DNA from: Rhizobium brockwellii
Lineage (GTDB): Bacteria > Pseudomonadota > Alphaproteobacteria > Rhizobiales > Rhizobiaceae
Assembly: GCF_000769405.2 (NCBI RefSeq)
Contig: NZ_CP053439.1
Coordinates: forward strand, 3,716,001 to 3,780,000
Reading direction: 5' to 3'
Length of the DNA: 64,000 bases
Positions within the stretch are counted from its first letter, which is position 1; each line of letters opens with the position of its first letter. The position numbers and the translations under genes are program-made. This document shows, one piece after another, positions 8,691 through 16,354 of this stretch. The notes under the pieces were generated by a model that made no database searches, was not told the DNA's origin, and was given only the letters and a program-made list of their open reading frames with translations.

Positions 8691-9464
8691 TCAGCGCTGC
8701 AGGATGGCGATTGCCTGTTCGTAGACTGCCCGGCTGCCGGCAGCGATGATCGAGCCGCCGTTTTCCGGCCGTCCGCCGTCCCAGGTGGTGATGATGCCGC
8801 CGGCCCCCTCGATGACGGGAATGATGCCGCCGACGTCATAGGGTTTCAGGCTGTTTTCGACGACCAGATCGATATGGCCGGCGGCAAGCAGCGCATAGGC
8901 ATAGCAGTCGCAGCCGTAGCGGAAGAGCCGCACCTGGCTCTCGATCTCGCGGTATTTCTCCATCTCCTCGCCGGCAAAGAGATGCGGCGAGGTGGTGAAC
9001 AGGATGGCGTTCGAAAGCGCGTCGCACTGGCGCGTCGCCAGGCGCCGCTCGCCCTCCGGCCCGGTATAGATCGAGCCGTTCTGATCGGCGAAATAACGCT
9101 CGCCGGTAAAGGGTTGTTCGATCATGCCCATGATCGCCCTGCCATCTTTCTGCAGGCCGATCAGCGTTCCCCATACCGGCACACCGGAGATGAAGGCGCG
9201 TGTGCCGTCGATCGGATCGATCACCCAGACATATTCGCGGTCGAGCCCGACATTGCCATGTTCCTCGCCGAGAATGCCGTGGCCAGGGAAATTCTCCTCG
9301 ATCAGCGCCCGGATGGCGAGTTCGGCCGCCCGGTCGCCCTCCGTCACCGGGTCGAAACCGGAGGAAAGCTTGTTCGTGACATCGAGGCCGGAGCGGAAGC
9401 GCGGAAGCGTCTCGGCTCGGGCGGCCTCCGCCAGGCGGTTGAAGAACGAACGGTCAGGAAACAT
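8691..9464 (-). CDS. hisN: Inositol-monophosphatase-family phosphatase, probable histidinol-phosphatase HisN
   Basis: A 257-residue Mg2+-dependent phosphatase. The metal ligands are visible: GEE at 66-68 and DPIDGTRAF at 83-91, with the third site in KPYDVGG near 210. The TRAF/ISG sequence after the DGT motif is typical of the HisN-type histidinol-phosphatase subgroup, which removes phosphate from L-histidinol phosphate, rather than of SuhB. Other his genes are not adjacent, so inositol or other sugar phosphates remain possible. ATG 9464 is the natural start. It lies between the convergent hydrolase gene and the upstream small-RNA region. Confidence 0.82.
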   Translation of the reverse strand: MFPDRSFFNRLAEAARAETLPRFRSGLDVTNKLSSGFDPVTEGDRAAELAIRALIEENFPGHGILGEEHGNVGLDREYVWVIDPIDGTRAFISGVPVWGTLIGLQKDGRAIMGMIEQPFTGERYFADQNGSIYTGPEGERRLATRQCDALSNAILFTTSPHLFAGEEMEKYREIESQVRLFRYGCDCYAYALLAAGHIDLVVENSLKPYDVGGIIPVIEGAGGIITTWDGGRPENGGSIIAAGSRAVYEQAIAILQR

Positions 9465-9580
9465 GATGGATCCGTTTGGCTGGCGGGAATGGCGCTTTTC
9501 ATAGCGAAAAGCAACGGGAATGCAAACGCAGCAGGCAATTTGGTTCTAACTGCCCAAAGATATCGCACCGCAATATATTG

Positions 9581-9610
9581 CTTGACATTTGTGCAATGCA
9601 ATAGTAGCGT
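9581..9610 (+). promoter_or_regulatory. Sigma-70-type promoter of the small RNA
   Basis: CTTGAC at 9581-9586 matches the rhizobial -35 consensus (CTTGAC-N17-CTATAT). The -10 region at 9604-9610 (GTAGCGT) is weak. Its distance from the RNA hairpins fits a start near 9612-9616. Confidence 0.45.
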
Positions 9611-9611
9611 C

Positions 9612-9694
9612 TTCATACAGTCTTCTGACTGTAAATACCCTCCTTGGGTGTTTCCTCCCTAGACTTAGCCGCGCTCACAAGCGCGGTTTTTTTT
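9612..9694 (+). ncRNA. Trans-acting small RNA with anti-Shine-Dalgarno motifs, alpha-r14/'cuckoo'-like
   Basis: An orphan transcription unit of about 83 nt with no open frame. Hairpin 1 is ACAGTC/GACTGT (9617-9632). Hairpin 2 is ACCC-tcctt-GGGT (9637-9649), presenting CCTCC in its loop side. Then an unpaired TTTCCTCCCT (9651-9660) follows. The end is an intrinsic terminator, CCGCGCT-caca-AGCGCGG plus eight T. Repeated CCTCC motifs displayed in loops and linkers are the hallmark of the rhizobial alpha-r14 (Smr14C2/NfeR1) or 'cuckoo' sRNAs, which block ribosome sites of transporter and other mRNAs. The assignment is from architecture, not alignment. Confidence 0.75.
9669..9694 (+). terminator. 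Intrinsic terminator of the small RNA
   Basis: A perfect 7-bp GC stem (9669-9675 with 9680-9686), a CACA loop and a run of eight T. It is the strongest intrinsic terminator in the window. No plus-strand coding gene lies upstream of it, which is what exposes the small RNA. Confidence 0.93.
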
Positions 9695-9740
9695 GGCCGG
9701 GAAGACGACGGCCAGACGTCAGCGAAATCGAAAAAGAGAT

Positions 9741-10622
9741 CTATTCGGCGGCCAGCGCCCGCTCGCCGGCAAATTTCTCGACATACTCCGCCATCTGCTG
9801 CATGAAGTCCGTGACGGCGTCGGCCACTGCAGCGAAATCCTCGCGCTTCTCCAGCGTCAGCTCGTCGACATAGATCGCCCGGTTCACCTCGATCTGCAGC
9901 GCGTGCAGGCCGCGCGAGGGGCGGCCGTAATGTTCGGTGATGAAGCCGCCGGCATAGGGCTTGTTGCGGATCGCAGCGAAGCCCATTTCCTCGAGGATGG
10001 CGATGGCGGCGCGCGAAAGTTCAGCCGAAGCGCTGGTGCCGTAGCGATCACCAATGATGAAATCAGGTCGCGCAGTGCTGCCGGCAACGCGCACATTGCC
10101 GGGCATCGAGTGGCAGTCGATCAACACGCCGAAGCCGAACTGTACATGCGTTCGCGCGATCAGACGGCGGAGCGCCGCATGATAGGGTTTGTAGACCGCT
10201 TCGACGCGGTCGAGCCCCTCCTGCACCGGCAGGCGCCGCGCATAGATCTCCATGTTCTCGGCGACGATGCGCGGAATGGTGCCGAGCCCGCCGGCGACCC
10301 TGAGCGAATTGACATTGGCATAGGGCGGCAGCAACCCGTCGAACATCCGCGGATCGAGCTCGTAAGGCTCGCGATTGACGTCGAGATAGGCGCGCGGGAA
10401 GTTGGCTGCCAGCAACGGCGCGCCGAGTGCGACGGCCGAGCCGAAGAGCTCGTCTACATAGTGATCCTCGGAACGGCGGATGGCGATGCCTTCCAGCCTG
10501 GACTGGGCGATAAATTCCGGTGGATAAATGCGGCCGCTATGGGGGGAGTTGTAGACGAAGGGAATGGTCTGCGACACGGGCTCATGGACCTCAAAAAGCT
10601 CGTATTCGCGTATTTCCGGCAC
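9741..10622 (-). CDS. N-formylglutamate amidohydrolase family protein
   Basis: A 293-residue zinc-type amidohydrolase related to HutG-class N-formylglutamate deformylases, which give glutamate and formate at the end of histidine degradation. Visible signatures are YNSPHSGR (24-31), RSEDHYVDELF (49-59), DVNREPYELDPRMF (81-94), IDCHSMPG (about 168-175) and EVNRAIYVDE (about 245-254). The conserved His and Glu residues in these motifs suit metal binding. No hut genes are adjacent, so a broader N-acyl-amino-acid role is possible. It is divergent from cpdR, with 187 bp between. Confidence 0.87.
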   Translation of the reverse strand: MPEIREYELFEVHEPVSQTIPFVYNSPHSGRIYPPEFIAQSRLEGIAIRRSEDHYVDELFGSAVALGAPLLAANFPRAYLDVNREPYELDPRMFDGLLPPYANVNSLRVAGGLGTIPRIVAENMEIYARRLPVQEGLDRVEAVYKPYHAALRRLIARTHVQFGFGVLIDCHSMPGNVRVAGSTARPDFIIGDRYGTSASAELSRAAIAILEEMGFAAIRNKPYAGGFITEHYGRPSRGLHALQIEVNRAIYVDELTLEKREDFAAVADAVTDFMQQMAEYVEKFAGERALAAE

Positions 10623-10809
10623 TTTCGGCCCTCTTTACCATGTCATGAACTGACTGCTTGGCCCATGTTGCCAGTTGCCCGGTCGCAAGTCCATACTATG
10701 TAGGAGGGACGGCGGTCACGCACAGGCAATTCACCGGTTGTTTACCGGATAAAGACTAGTGTAAACGGCTGGCAGCCCACCAAAAACCTATGGATCGCGG
10801 TCTGGATTG

Positions 10810-11172
10810 ATGACTCAGAAGATACTTCTCGCCGAAGACGACAACGACATGCGCCGCTTCCTGGTGAAAGCGCTCGAAAAGGCCGGCTACAAGGTCCTTT
10901 CCTATGACAATGGCGCCAGCGCCTATGACCGGCTGCGCGAGGAGCCGTTTTCCCTGCTGCTGACCGATATCGTCATGCCCGAGATGGACGGCATCGAGCT
11001 GGCGCGCCGCGCCACCGAGCTCGACCCCGACCTGAAGGTGATGTTCATCACCGGTTTTGCCGCCGTGGCGCTGAACCCTGATTCGAAGGCGCCGAAGGAT
11101 GCCAAGGTCCTTTCCAAGCCTTTTCACCTGCGCGATCTCGTCGACGAGGTCAACAAGATGCTTGCCGCGTAA
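10810..11172 (+). CDS. cpdR: Single-domain response regulator CpdR
   Basis: A stand-alone receiver domain of 120 residues. The acidic pocket is EDD (9-11), the phospho-acceptor D53 in LLTDIVMPEMDG, the switch Thr in ITG and the Lys in SKPFHLRDLV. Length and sequence match alphaproteobacterial CpdR, which in its unphosphorylated state primes ClpXP for cell-cycle proteolysis (including CtrA) and is dephosphorylated through the CckA-ChpT relay. In Sinorhizobium, CpdR1 is needed for bacteroid development. Start: ATG at 10810; a TTG just before is less likely. Confidence 0.93.
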   Translation: MTQKILLAEDDNDMRRFLVKALEKAGYKVLSYDNGASAYDRLREEPFSLLLTDIVMPEMDGIELARRATELDPDLKVMFITGFAAVALNPDSKAPKDAKVLSKPFHLRDLVDEVNKMLAA

Positions 11173-11212
11173 GGCTTGCAGGACGGCGCGTCACAAAACT
11201 GAAAAAAGCCTA

Positions 11213-11241
11213 TTGACGGCTCCGAAGGTTTTGTGATCTAT
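11213..11241 (+). promoter_or_regulatory. Promoter of tRNA-Val
   Basis: TTGACG at 11213-11218, a 17-base spacer, and ATCTAT at 11236-11241. Good -35, moderate -10, ending 15 bp before the mature tRNA. Confidence 0.6.
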
Positions 11242-11256
11242 GCGCCGCCATCGGAT

Positions 11257-11331
<75 letters not shown>

Positions 11332-11356
11332 TCCGATCTCCCTGACATCGTTGACA

Positions 11357-11380
11357 AATCCCCGCCTTGGGGATTTTCTG
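11357..11380 (+). terminator. Intrinsic terminator after tRNA-Val
   Basis: AATCCCC (11357-11363), loop GCCTT, GGGGATT (11369-11375), then TTCTGTTT. It lies 25 bases after the tRNA. Confidence 0.85.
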
Positions 11381-12116
11381 TTTCCTGAGCCTGGCACGCG
11401 CTGCAGATCCAGCACTTTGCGGAGCGAGGGCTTGAACGTGATTGGTCCGCGACCATGATCCGGGCCGGCCTCCTCGGCTTCGGGCATATGCAGTTTCATG
11501 TCGTCGAACCCATTAGCATCAGGCTTTGGCTAATTCGATCACGATCCTCGCGGCTGGGGTAGCGATCCTCTGGGACGATTTCAAAAATCCCTAGCGAGAC
11601 GACCGCTCTTCCCCAAAGCGCGTGGCAGATCTTCGTCGCTTCCCGTCGAGGCGACATTCGCCAGTCACCGATCACTGCCAGTAAGAAGCTGTGGCCCGAC
11701 ATCGGTATGTCCTGGGGTATGTCCTGGCAAAACATGCTGCTTGTCGAGCTTTTGTCCGATTCGTGCCGATCGCAGTGATGGCGTATTCGCATATGAGGAC
11801 GTGCTCACGCGATCATCAATTGCATATCGTTGCTGAAGTTCAGCCCCTCGTTGCTCAGGCATGCAGAAGCGCGGTTTTGTGACTGACAGATGACGAGTTT
11901 ATGACAAAATCCGTGTGATTTCAGCAACATAGCAATACCCTCTCGCTGTCACGATCGACAATGCCGTTGCAGTGCAACATACCCTATGTAACTTCCGCGG
12001 CGAGGCAGGCACCGAGCCAAAAAGGTGCCGCTTCGGTCACACGGGTTGAAGACACGTAGGGACTGCCGAGGGCAGACGGTCTTCATCCTCTTTGCATCTG
12101 AACTGGAGGTTATTCC
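11381..12116. other. Gene-poor region between tRNA-Val and ropA
   Basis: About 735 bp without a gene I can support. A minus open frame over 11496-11792 (98 codons) has no ribosome site, and its product matches no family I know. There is an 11-bp tandem direct repeat around 11704-11727 (GGTATGTCCTG twice). The position just after a tRNA 3' end would suit a relic of an integrated element, but no integrase or attachment-site copy is visible. The right part (about 11930-12116) is the ropA promoter and leader, with the palindrome TTGCA-G-TGCAA at 11967-11977. Confidence 0.5.
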
Positions 12117-13160
12117 ATGAACATCAAGGGCCTTCTTCTCGGCTCCGCTGCTGCACTTGCAGCAGTATCCGGCGCTCAGGCTGCCGACGCTATCGTTGCT
12201 GCCGAGCCGGAACCGGTTGAATACGTTCGCGTCTGCGACGCTTACGGCACCGGCTACTTCTACATCCCGGGCACCGAAACCTGCCTCAAGATCAACGGTT
12301 ACATTCGTTTCCAGGTTGACGTTGCTCCGAACGCCAGCTCGATCGGCGCCGGCGGCGGTGGTTCTGTCGCCAACGACTCGGACTGGGATGCCCGTACGCG
12401 TGGTCAGGTTCAGTTTACGGCCAAGAGCGACACTGAATATGGTCCGCTGACCGGCGTCATCGTCATGCAGTTCAATGCTGACAACGCTTCTGCCCAGAAG
12501 GCCCAGCTGGACTCTGCTTACCTCGACATCGCCGGCTTCCGCGCTGGTCTGTTCTACAGCTGGTGGGACGATGGTCTCTCCGGCGAAACGGACGATATCG
12601 GTTCTCCGGTAACGCTGCACAACTCTATCCGTTATCAGTACGAAACCGACGCCTTCTACGCTGGCGTCAGCGTTGACGAGCTGGAAGACAGCCCGTTCTA
12701 TGATGGCGAAACCGCCAACAACGTCGGCGTTGCAGTCGGTCTCGGCGGCAAGGCTGGTGCATTCAGCTACCAGATCACTGCTGGTTATGACACCGACAAC
12801 GAAGAAGGTGCCGTCCGCGCTATGGGTACGGTTGCTGTTGGTCCGGGCACGCTCGGCCTCGCAGTCGTCTACGCGACCAACCCGAACGCCTATTACAACA
12901 AGGCTGAATGGGCGATCGCCGCTGAATACGCCATCAAGGCGACCGACAAGCTGAAGATCACCCCGGCCGTTCAGTACTACGACAACTACGGCGTCACTGC
13001 CGGCGAGTTCAACGACGACGTTAGCGCCTGGAAAGCCGGCGTAACGATCGACTACCAGATCGTTGAAAACCTCTCGGCAAAGGTTTCGGTTCAGTACCTC
13101 GATCCGGACAATGCTGAAGACGTAACCTCGGGCTTCTTCCGCCTGCAGCGCGCGTTCTGA
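12117..13160 (+). CDS. ropA: Outer-membrane porin RopA
   Basis: A 347-residue type-2 alphaproteobacterial porin forming a trimeric beta-barrel. The signal peptide is residues 1-22 with cleavage after AQA. The mature start carries the family's two cysteines (VCDAYGTGYF and TETCLKINGYIRF, near 39 and 56), alternating beta strands, and a C-terminal Phe (RLQRAF) used for BAM recognition. GGAGGT lies 7 bases before ATG 12117. Codon choice is unlike the neighbours: many GCT, GTT and GGT codons, the pattern of very highly expressed genes. No adjacent gene is cotranscribed. Confidence 0.96.
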   Translation: MNIKGLLLGSAAALAAVSGAQAADAIVAAEPEPVEYVRVCDAYGTGYFYIPGTETCLKINGYIRFQVDVAPNASSIGAGGGGSVANDSDWDARTRGQVQFTAKSDTEYGPLTGVIVMQFNADNASAQKAQLDSAYLDIAGFRAGLFYSWWDDGLSGETDDIGSPVTLHNSIRYQYETDAFYAGVSVDELEDSPFYDGETANNVGVAVGLGGKAGAFSYQITAGYDTDNEEGAVRAMGTVAVGPGTLGLAVVYATNPNAYYNKAEWAIAAEYAIKATDKLKITPAVQYYDNYGVTAGEFNDDVSAWKAGVTIDYQIVENLSAKVSVQYLDPDNAEDVTSGFFRLQRAF

Positions 13161-13174
13161 CAAAAGGCTGCCGG

Positions 13175-13226
13175 CTAGAACAGGATGTCGTCCGAAACCG
13201 CTCACACTTTTCGGCATCACGCTCTG
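13175..13226. repeat. Partial copy of an intergenic repeat (family 2)
   Basis: The segment starting at GAACAGGATGTCGTCCGAAA resembles parts of the repeat at 23221-23338: the GAACAGGAT arm there and the reverse-strand block ATGTCGTCCGAAAACCGC...CACTTTTC. The copy is shortened and imperfect, lying just after ropA. Confidence 0.55.
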
Positions 13227-13597
13227 GACCGGCAGCTATGAATTCCTGATCTGACTGACCTCCGATCGGGAAAGAATGGGCCTGGACTTCCCTGCCTGGG
13301 CCCATTCCCCTTGACCAGACATGCGTCCAAAACGGCACGCTCGATGAGTGCCTTGCCCTGTCGTGTCACATCGGTTCGTTGCCGATGTCCGGCAGCCTAT
13401 GTCATTGCTGAACCTTGTAACCAGCAAGCTCAACCAACTTTTTACTTATCTGCCGCCGATCGCCGAGCTAGCCCTGCGGCCGAAAAAAATTCGCGCCTCA
13501 GCAATAACGGCGCCAAATTCGGACACAGAACAATGCCATGGCGAACCGAGGGTGAGGTAGTGATTCGACTCGCCACGACATGGGGTTTGAAATCGAA
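13227..13597. other. Intergenic region between ropA and a secreted-protein gene
   Basis: Apart from the hairpin at 13274-13307, nothing recognisable was seen. Short frames on both strands lack ribosome sites. The promoter of the following gene is expected in the right half. Confidence 0.5.
13274..13307 (+). terminator. Hairpin downstream of ropA
   Basis: GAATGGGCC (13274-13282) and GGCCCATTC (13299-13307) form a perfect 9-bp stem with a 16-base loop. It lacks a T run. It could be a terminator or an mRNA 3'-end stabiliser for the abundant porin transcript. Confidence 0.5.
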
Positions 13598-14092
13598 ATG
13601 AAGTTATCCGCGCTTGCTGCTGCCGCAATTTTTTCCGCCGTCCTCGCCTTGCCGGCCTCTGCCGCGCCGGCCGCGCCCGTCGAGACCTTTCCCGGTGCGC
13701 CCGGCGTCATTACCCTTTCCGGCAAATGCGCCAAGCTGGTCGTTGCCAAATTCGACGCCACCAAGGGCTGCAAGAACGAGCTTGCCAGCGTCACGCTGGC
13801 CAATGGCTTGGTGACCTTCATCTTCTCCTCGGACGGCAAGGCGCTCGGCTTCCAGGGCGACGGCAGCGGCATCAAGCCCGCCTCCAACGGCAATGCCCGC
13901 CTGCCGCTCAGCCTCGTCACGACAGGTGTCGGCAACAAGATGACCGGAGAGGTCAAGGTTGCCGGCTTCTGCACCTTCGGCAATCCCTATGCCGGCAAGC
14001 CGATCGCGATCGAATGCACCGCCGAGAGCAAGGATTCCTCGTTTACCGGCAGCTTCCGTACCGGCGGCAAGCTGGTGAAAAAGGGTAAGTAG
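13598..14092 (+). CDS. Secreted protein of unknown function
   Basis: A 164-residue protein with a clear Sec signal peptide (MKLSALAAAAIFSAVLALPASA, cleavage near residue 22). The mature part is small, Gly/Ala/Lys rich, with four cysteines (in GKCAKL, KGCKNE, GFCTFG and IECTAE) that could form two disulfides in the periplasm. I recognise no domain. ATG 13598 is chosen because the signal peptide begins there; an earlier ATG at 13580 would add six residues. Its stop is 6 bp from the end of the converging nuclease-like gene. Confidence 0.75.
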   Translation: MKLSALAAAAIFSAVLALPASAAPAAPVETFPGAPGVITLSGKCAKLVVAKFDATKGCKNELASVTLANGLVTFIFSSDGKALGFQGDGSGIKPASNGNARLPLSLVTTGVGNKMTGEVKVAGFCTFGNPYAGKPIAIECTAESKDSSFTGSFRTGGKLVKKGK

Positions 14093-14098
14093 CCGCCC

Positions 14099-14824
14099 TC
14101 AGGCGCACCAGGCGCCGCCGGCGGCCCCTGGCTTGCGTGCCAGGCCCTCGTTGATCAGCTGCGCGCCGAAAGAGCGCCCGTCGCGCGAGACGACGCGCGG
14201 CGCGCCAGAGGGCTCGCCCTTGCCCGCAGCATTCATGGTGAAGGGGCCGGCGTTCAGAAGCGCCAGCAGCCGCGACTTGGCGGCAAAGGCCACCCGGCGC
14301 TCGCCGTCACAGCGCGCCTGGTCGACCACCGGGCTCGCCATGTCGGCAATCACGATCTTTTCGCCCTTGTACCAGAAGACGCCGCCGTCGCCGACGCAAT
14401 TGATATGGGCGCCCTGCCCGCAATAGCCGAAGGCGACTGTCCCGGTTTCCGAAACGGCCGGGGAGGCTGGGGACGGCACTGCCTTTATCGGCTGGATCAT
14501 CGGCGTCGGGATCGCCGCCGGCGGCAGCGATTGCGACTGTGGCAGCGGCACTGCGACTTTCGGCGTGGGTGCGGCAAGCGCAACCTGCTTCGCCGACACG
14601 TCCTTCCTGACGACGGGCCTTGGCTCCGCCGTTTCCCGCGTGATCGACGTCGATTGCCTTGCAAGCATCGGCTGGATGCTCTTCCAATGGTCGTGGACGA
14701 CGATGCCGCCGATCGCGGCAATGCCGATCACCGCCCAGGGCAGCAATCCGCCACCGCTGCTGCGCGCTTTGCTCTTTCCTCTCGCCGGCGCCTTGCGGCG
14801 GCCGCGTGTCGCTGTCTTGGCCAT
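14099..14824 (-). CDS. Membrane-anchored SNase-like protein, probably catalytically degenerate
   Basis: A 241-residue protein: a basic N-terminal tail (residues 1-24, rich in Lys/Arg), one membrane helix (about 27-45), a Pro/Ala-rich linker (about 65-130), then a domain resembling staphylococcal nuclease (thermonuclease). GEKIVIADMASPVVDQARCDGE matches the SNase active strand, but the catalytic Arg and Glu of the usual RLxGIDAPE pattern are missing. Active enzymes would cut DNA or RNA with Ca2+; this one may only bind. The start at 14824 (MAKTATRGRRK) is preferred over an upstream in-frame ATG at 14980, whose extra 52 residues look non-coding. Confidence 0.7.
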   Translation of the reverse strand: MAKTATRGRRKAPARGKSKARSSGGGLLPWAVIGIAAIGGIVVHDHWKSIQPMLARQSTSITRETAEPRPVVRKDVSAKQVALAAPTPKVAVPLPQSQSLPPAAIPTPMIQPIKAVPSPASPAVSETGTVAFGYCGQGAHINCVGDGGVFWYKGEKIVIADMASPVVDQARCDGERRVAFAAKSRLLALLNAGPFTMNAAGKGEPSGAPRVVSRDGRSFGAQLINEGLARKPGAAGGAWCA

Positions 14825-15056
14825 CTGTCCGATTCCCGTGAGGCCGGGATTATCGCTGCCCAATCCTTTCCGAAAGGTTGGCGCGGCGACAGGATGATGC
14901 CTGGTTCGCTGAACTTTCTCTCCAATGACATGAAAGCGCTGGCGCGGACCGGAGAGACCAACGGGACGGCCGAAACGCATGAGGGAAAAAAGCTGAACAA
15001 ATTCCGTGCTCAGACGTTAGCCAGCGAAAAATTCCATCTATTCCGGGGAAAAATCC

Positions 15057-15569
15057 ATGGATCTCATCATCGCCGACATGATACCGGCGTCGCGTATCCA
15101 CTATCCCGTCATCTTCGCCCGCCTCTTCGGCGCCATCGTCTTCGGCGGGCTGATCGGCTTCGAACGCGAGGCACGCGACCGCCCGGCGGGCTTCCGCACC
15201 CATATTCTGATCAGTCTTGCCGCTGCCCTCTTCGCCATCATCTCGATCGAGGCCGTGCACATGCCGGGTTTTACCGATGACGAGCAGGTGCGCATCGATC
15301 CGCTGCGCGTCATCGAAGCCGTCACCGCCGGCGTCGCCTTCCTTGCCGCCGGCATGATCGTCTTTGCCAGAGGTCGGGTGCACGGGCTGACGACAGGTGC
15401 CGGCATGTGGCTCTCCGGCGCGATAGGCCTCGCCATGGGCTTCGGCTATTGGCCGATCGCCTTCTTCACGACGATCGTCGCCATCTGCGTACTCTTCGCC
15501 TTCGGCAAACTCGAACAACGGTTCGGCTTTAATTCCGGACAGCGTGTCGATCGCGATGAACAGAAATAG
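15057..15569 (+). CDS. mgtC: MgtC/SapB-family membrane protein
   Basis: A 170-residue inner-membrane protein with five predicted hydrophobic helices. The MgtC signature is present: RLFGAIVFGGLIGFEREARDRPAGFRTHILISL near residues 22-54, including the conserved ERE and RPAG-RTH. MgtC proteins support growth at low Mg2+ and intracellular survival, partly by modulating F-ATPase in Salmonella. The promoter region (14825-15056) holds nothing I can assign. A strong hairpin at 15578-15602 ends the unit. Its role here is inferred from the family. Confidence 0.9.
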   Translation: MDLIIADMIPASRIHYPVIFARLFGAIVFGGLIGFEREARDRPAGFRTHILISLAAALFAIISIEAVHMPGFTDDEQVRIDPLRVIEAVTAGVAFLAAGMIVFARGRVHGLTTGAGMWLSGAIGLAMGFGYWPIAFFTTIVAICVLFAFGKLEQRFGFNSGQRVDRDEQK

Positions 15570-15577
15570 AAAAGCAA

Positions 15578-15612
15578 AGCGCCCGGCATTATGCCGGGCG
15601 CTCGTGTTGTCG
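15578..15612. terminator. Strong bidirectional hairpin terminator
   Basis: AGCGCCCGGCAT (15578-15589) and ATGCCGGGCGCT (15591-15602) are perfect 12-bp arms. On the minus strand the hairpin is followed by a T-rich stretch (TTTGCTTTTCTATTT), so it also ends the small minus-strand gene at 15645. Confidence 0.8.
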
Positions 15613-15644
15613 GCGTGCCCTTCTGTGGGTCACTCGGCTGTTGG

Positions 15645-15821
15645 TCATTCAGCGCGTGTAGCCGAAGGATCGCTTTTCCCAACCGATGCGGTGCCGCCGA
15701 TGGCGGAGAGCGGCTTCTGGCGTTTGCCGATATTGATGCGCTCGTCCGCCGCCTCGCGGACGGCCTGCCATTCATTTTCGTGCCGGATGAAGATCTCGCG
15801 GGGCACAAAGTTGATCGTCAT
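15645..15821 (-). CDS. Small hypothetical protein
   Basis: A 58-residue protein, cytosolic and charged (MTINFVPREIFIRHENEWQAVREA...). I know no domain. It is supported by a GGTGAG ribosome site 8 bases before ATG 15821, a terminator directly after, and its position behind another small gene at 15880 in the same direction. An upstream in-frame ATG at 15854 is a possible alternative start. Confidence 0.5.
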   Translation of the reverse strand: MTINFVPREIFIRHENEWQAVREAADERINIGKRQKPLSAIGGTASVGKSDPSATRAE

Positions 15822-15879
15822 ATGTTTCTCACCCTGTTTCAAAACTACTGTCATCGCCCAAGGGCTTGCGGAATAGCCG

Positions 15880-16110
15880 TTATTTCTTGGTCTCTGCATT
15901 GCCCTTGATGTCGGGGCCACCCTTGGAAAGATCGGCGCCGGTAACATGGGCCGGCACGTGAATGTCGTGATAAACGCCGGGAGTCAGGGTCAGATCGACA
16001 TGGTGCGGCGGCAGCACCTGCGCCTTCTGCATGCGGTTCGGCTTCGCCCGCTTCATGCGGTCGGACGCCTCCGTGCGTTTGTCGGGAACATGGGTCGAAG
16101 TGTGCATCAT
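15880..16110 (-). CDS. Small hypothetical protein, basic
   Basis: A 75- or 76-residue protein rich in His, Lys and Pro (MKRAKPNRMQKAQVLPPHHVDLTLTPG... within it), with no signal peptide or membrane helix. Two ATGs (16110 and 16107) follow an AGGAGG site; the second has the better six-base spacing. It is probably cotranscribed with the 58-residue gene 58 bp downstream. Function is unknown. Confidence 0.6.
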   Translation of the reverse strand: MMHTSTHVPDKRTEASDRMKRAKPNRMQKAQVLPPHHVDLTLTPGVYHDIHVPAHVTGADLSKGGPDIKGNAETKK

Positions 16111-16200
16111 CGGCCTCCTTTTTTAAGCTCAACCTCGGCCTAACGGGTGGGCATCGGGATGGTTCCAAAAAAATCATCCAATCCCGGTGTGGTGAACACC

Positions 16201-16229
16201 CTTGACTGGCCCGCGAAGTTCATTACCTA
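16201..16229 (+). promoter_or_regulatory. Candidate promoter of the DUF475 gene leader
   Basis: CTTGAC at 16201-16206, 17 bases, TACCTA at 16224-16229. The -35 matches the rhizobial consensus exactly and the -10 is weak. It would give a leader of about 230 nt before the ATG at 16464. Confidence 0.5.
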
Positions 16230-16235
16230 GAACCT

Positions 16236-16354
16236 ATCCCGCAGCCTTCCAGACATCGGCTGACGGGGAACTTTGGTGCCGGGCCCCTCTGGCGAGAGTT
16301 TTTACGGCGCTCTCGTGATGTCGGTACCGCCTGCAGCTTAGCCGGCGGATTTTT
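16236..16354 (+). promoter_or_regulatory. Structured mRNA leader, candidate riboswitch with terminator
   Basis: A closing helix, GACATC (16252-16257) with GATGTC (16317-16322), encloses two hairpins: a GGGG/CCCC arm around 16265-16287, and CGAGAG (16293-16298) with CTCTCG (16310-16315). Next comes a terminator-like hairpin, CCGCC (16327-16331) with GGCGG (16344-16348), followed by five T. An aptamer-like junction before a terminator upstream of a TerC-related gene suggests a metal-responsive riboswitch. GGGGA and GAGA-UUUUUAC elements recall the yybP-ykoY Mn2+ class only loosely. Confidence 0.4.

Noticed and set aside
11496..11792. 98-codon minus frame between tRNA-Val and ropA
   Set aside because: No ribosome site, Cys/Arg/Ser-rich product with no family resemblance; left as unexplained sequence.
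12117..13160. Horizontal transfer of ropA because of unusual codon use
   Set aside because: The T-ending codon preference fits high expression of a core alphaproteobacterial porin rather than foreign origin.
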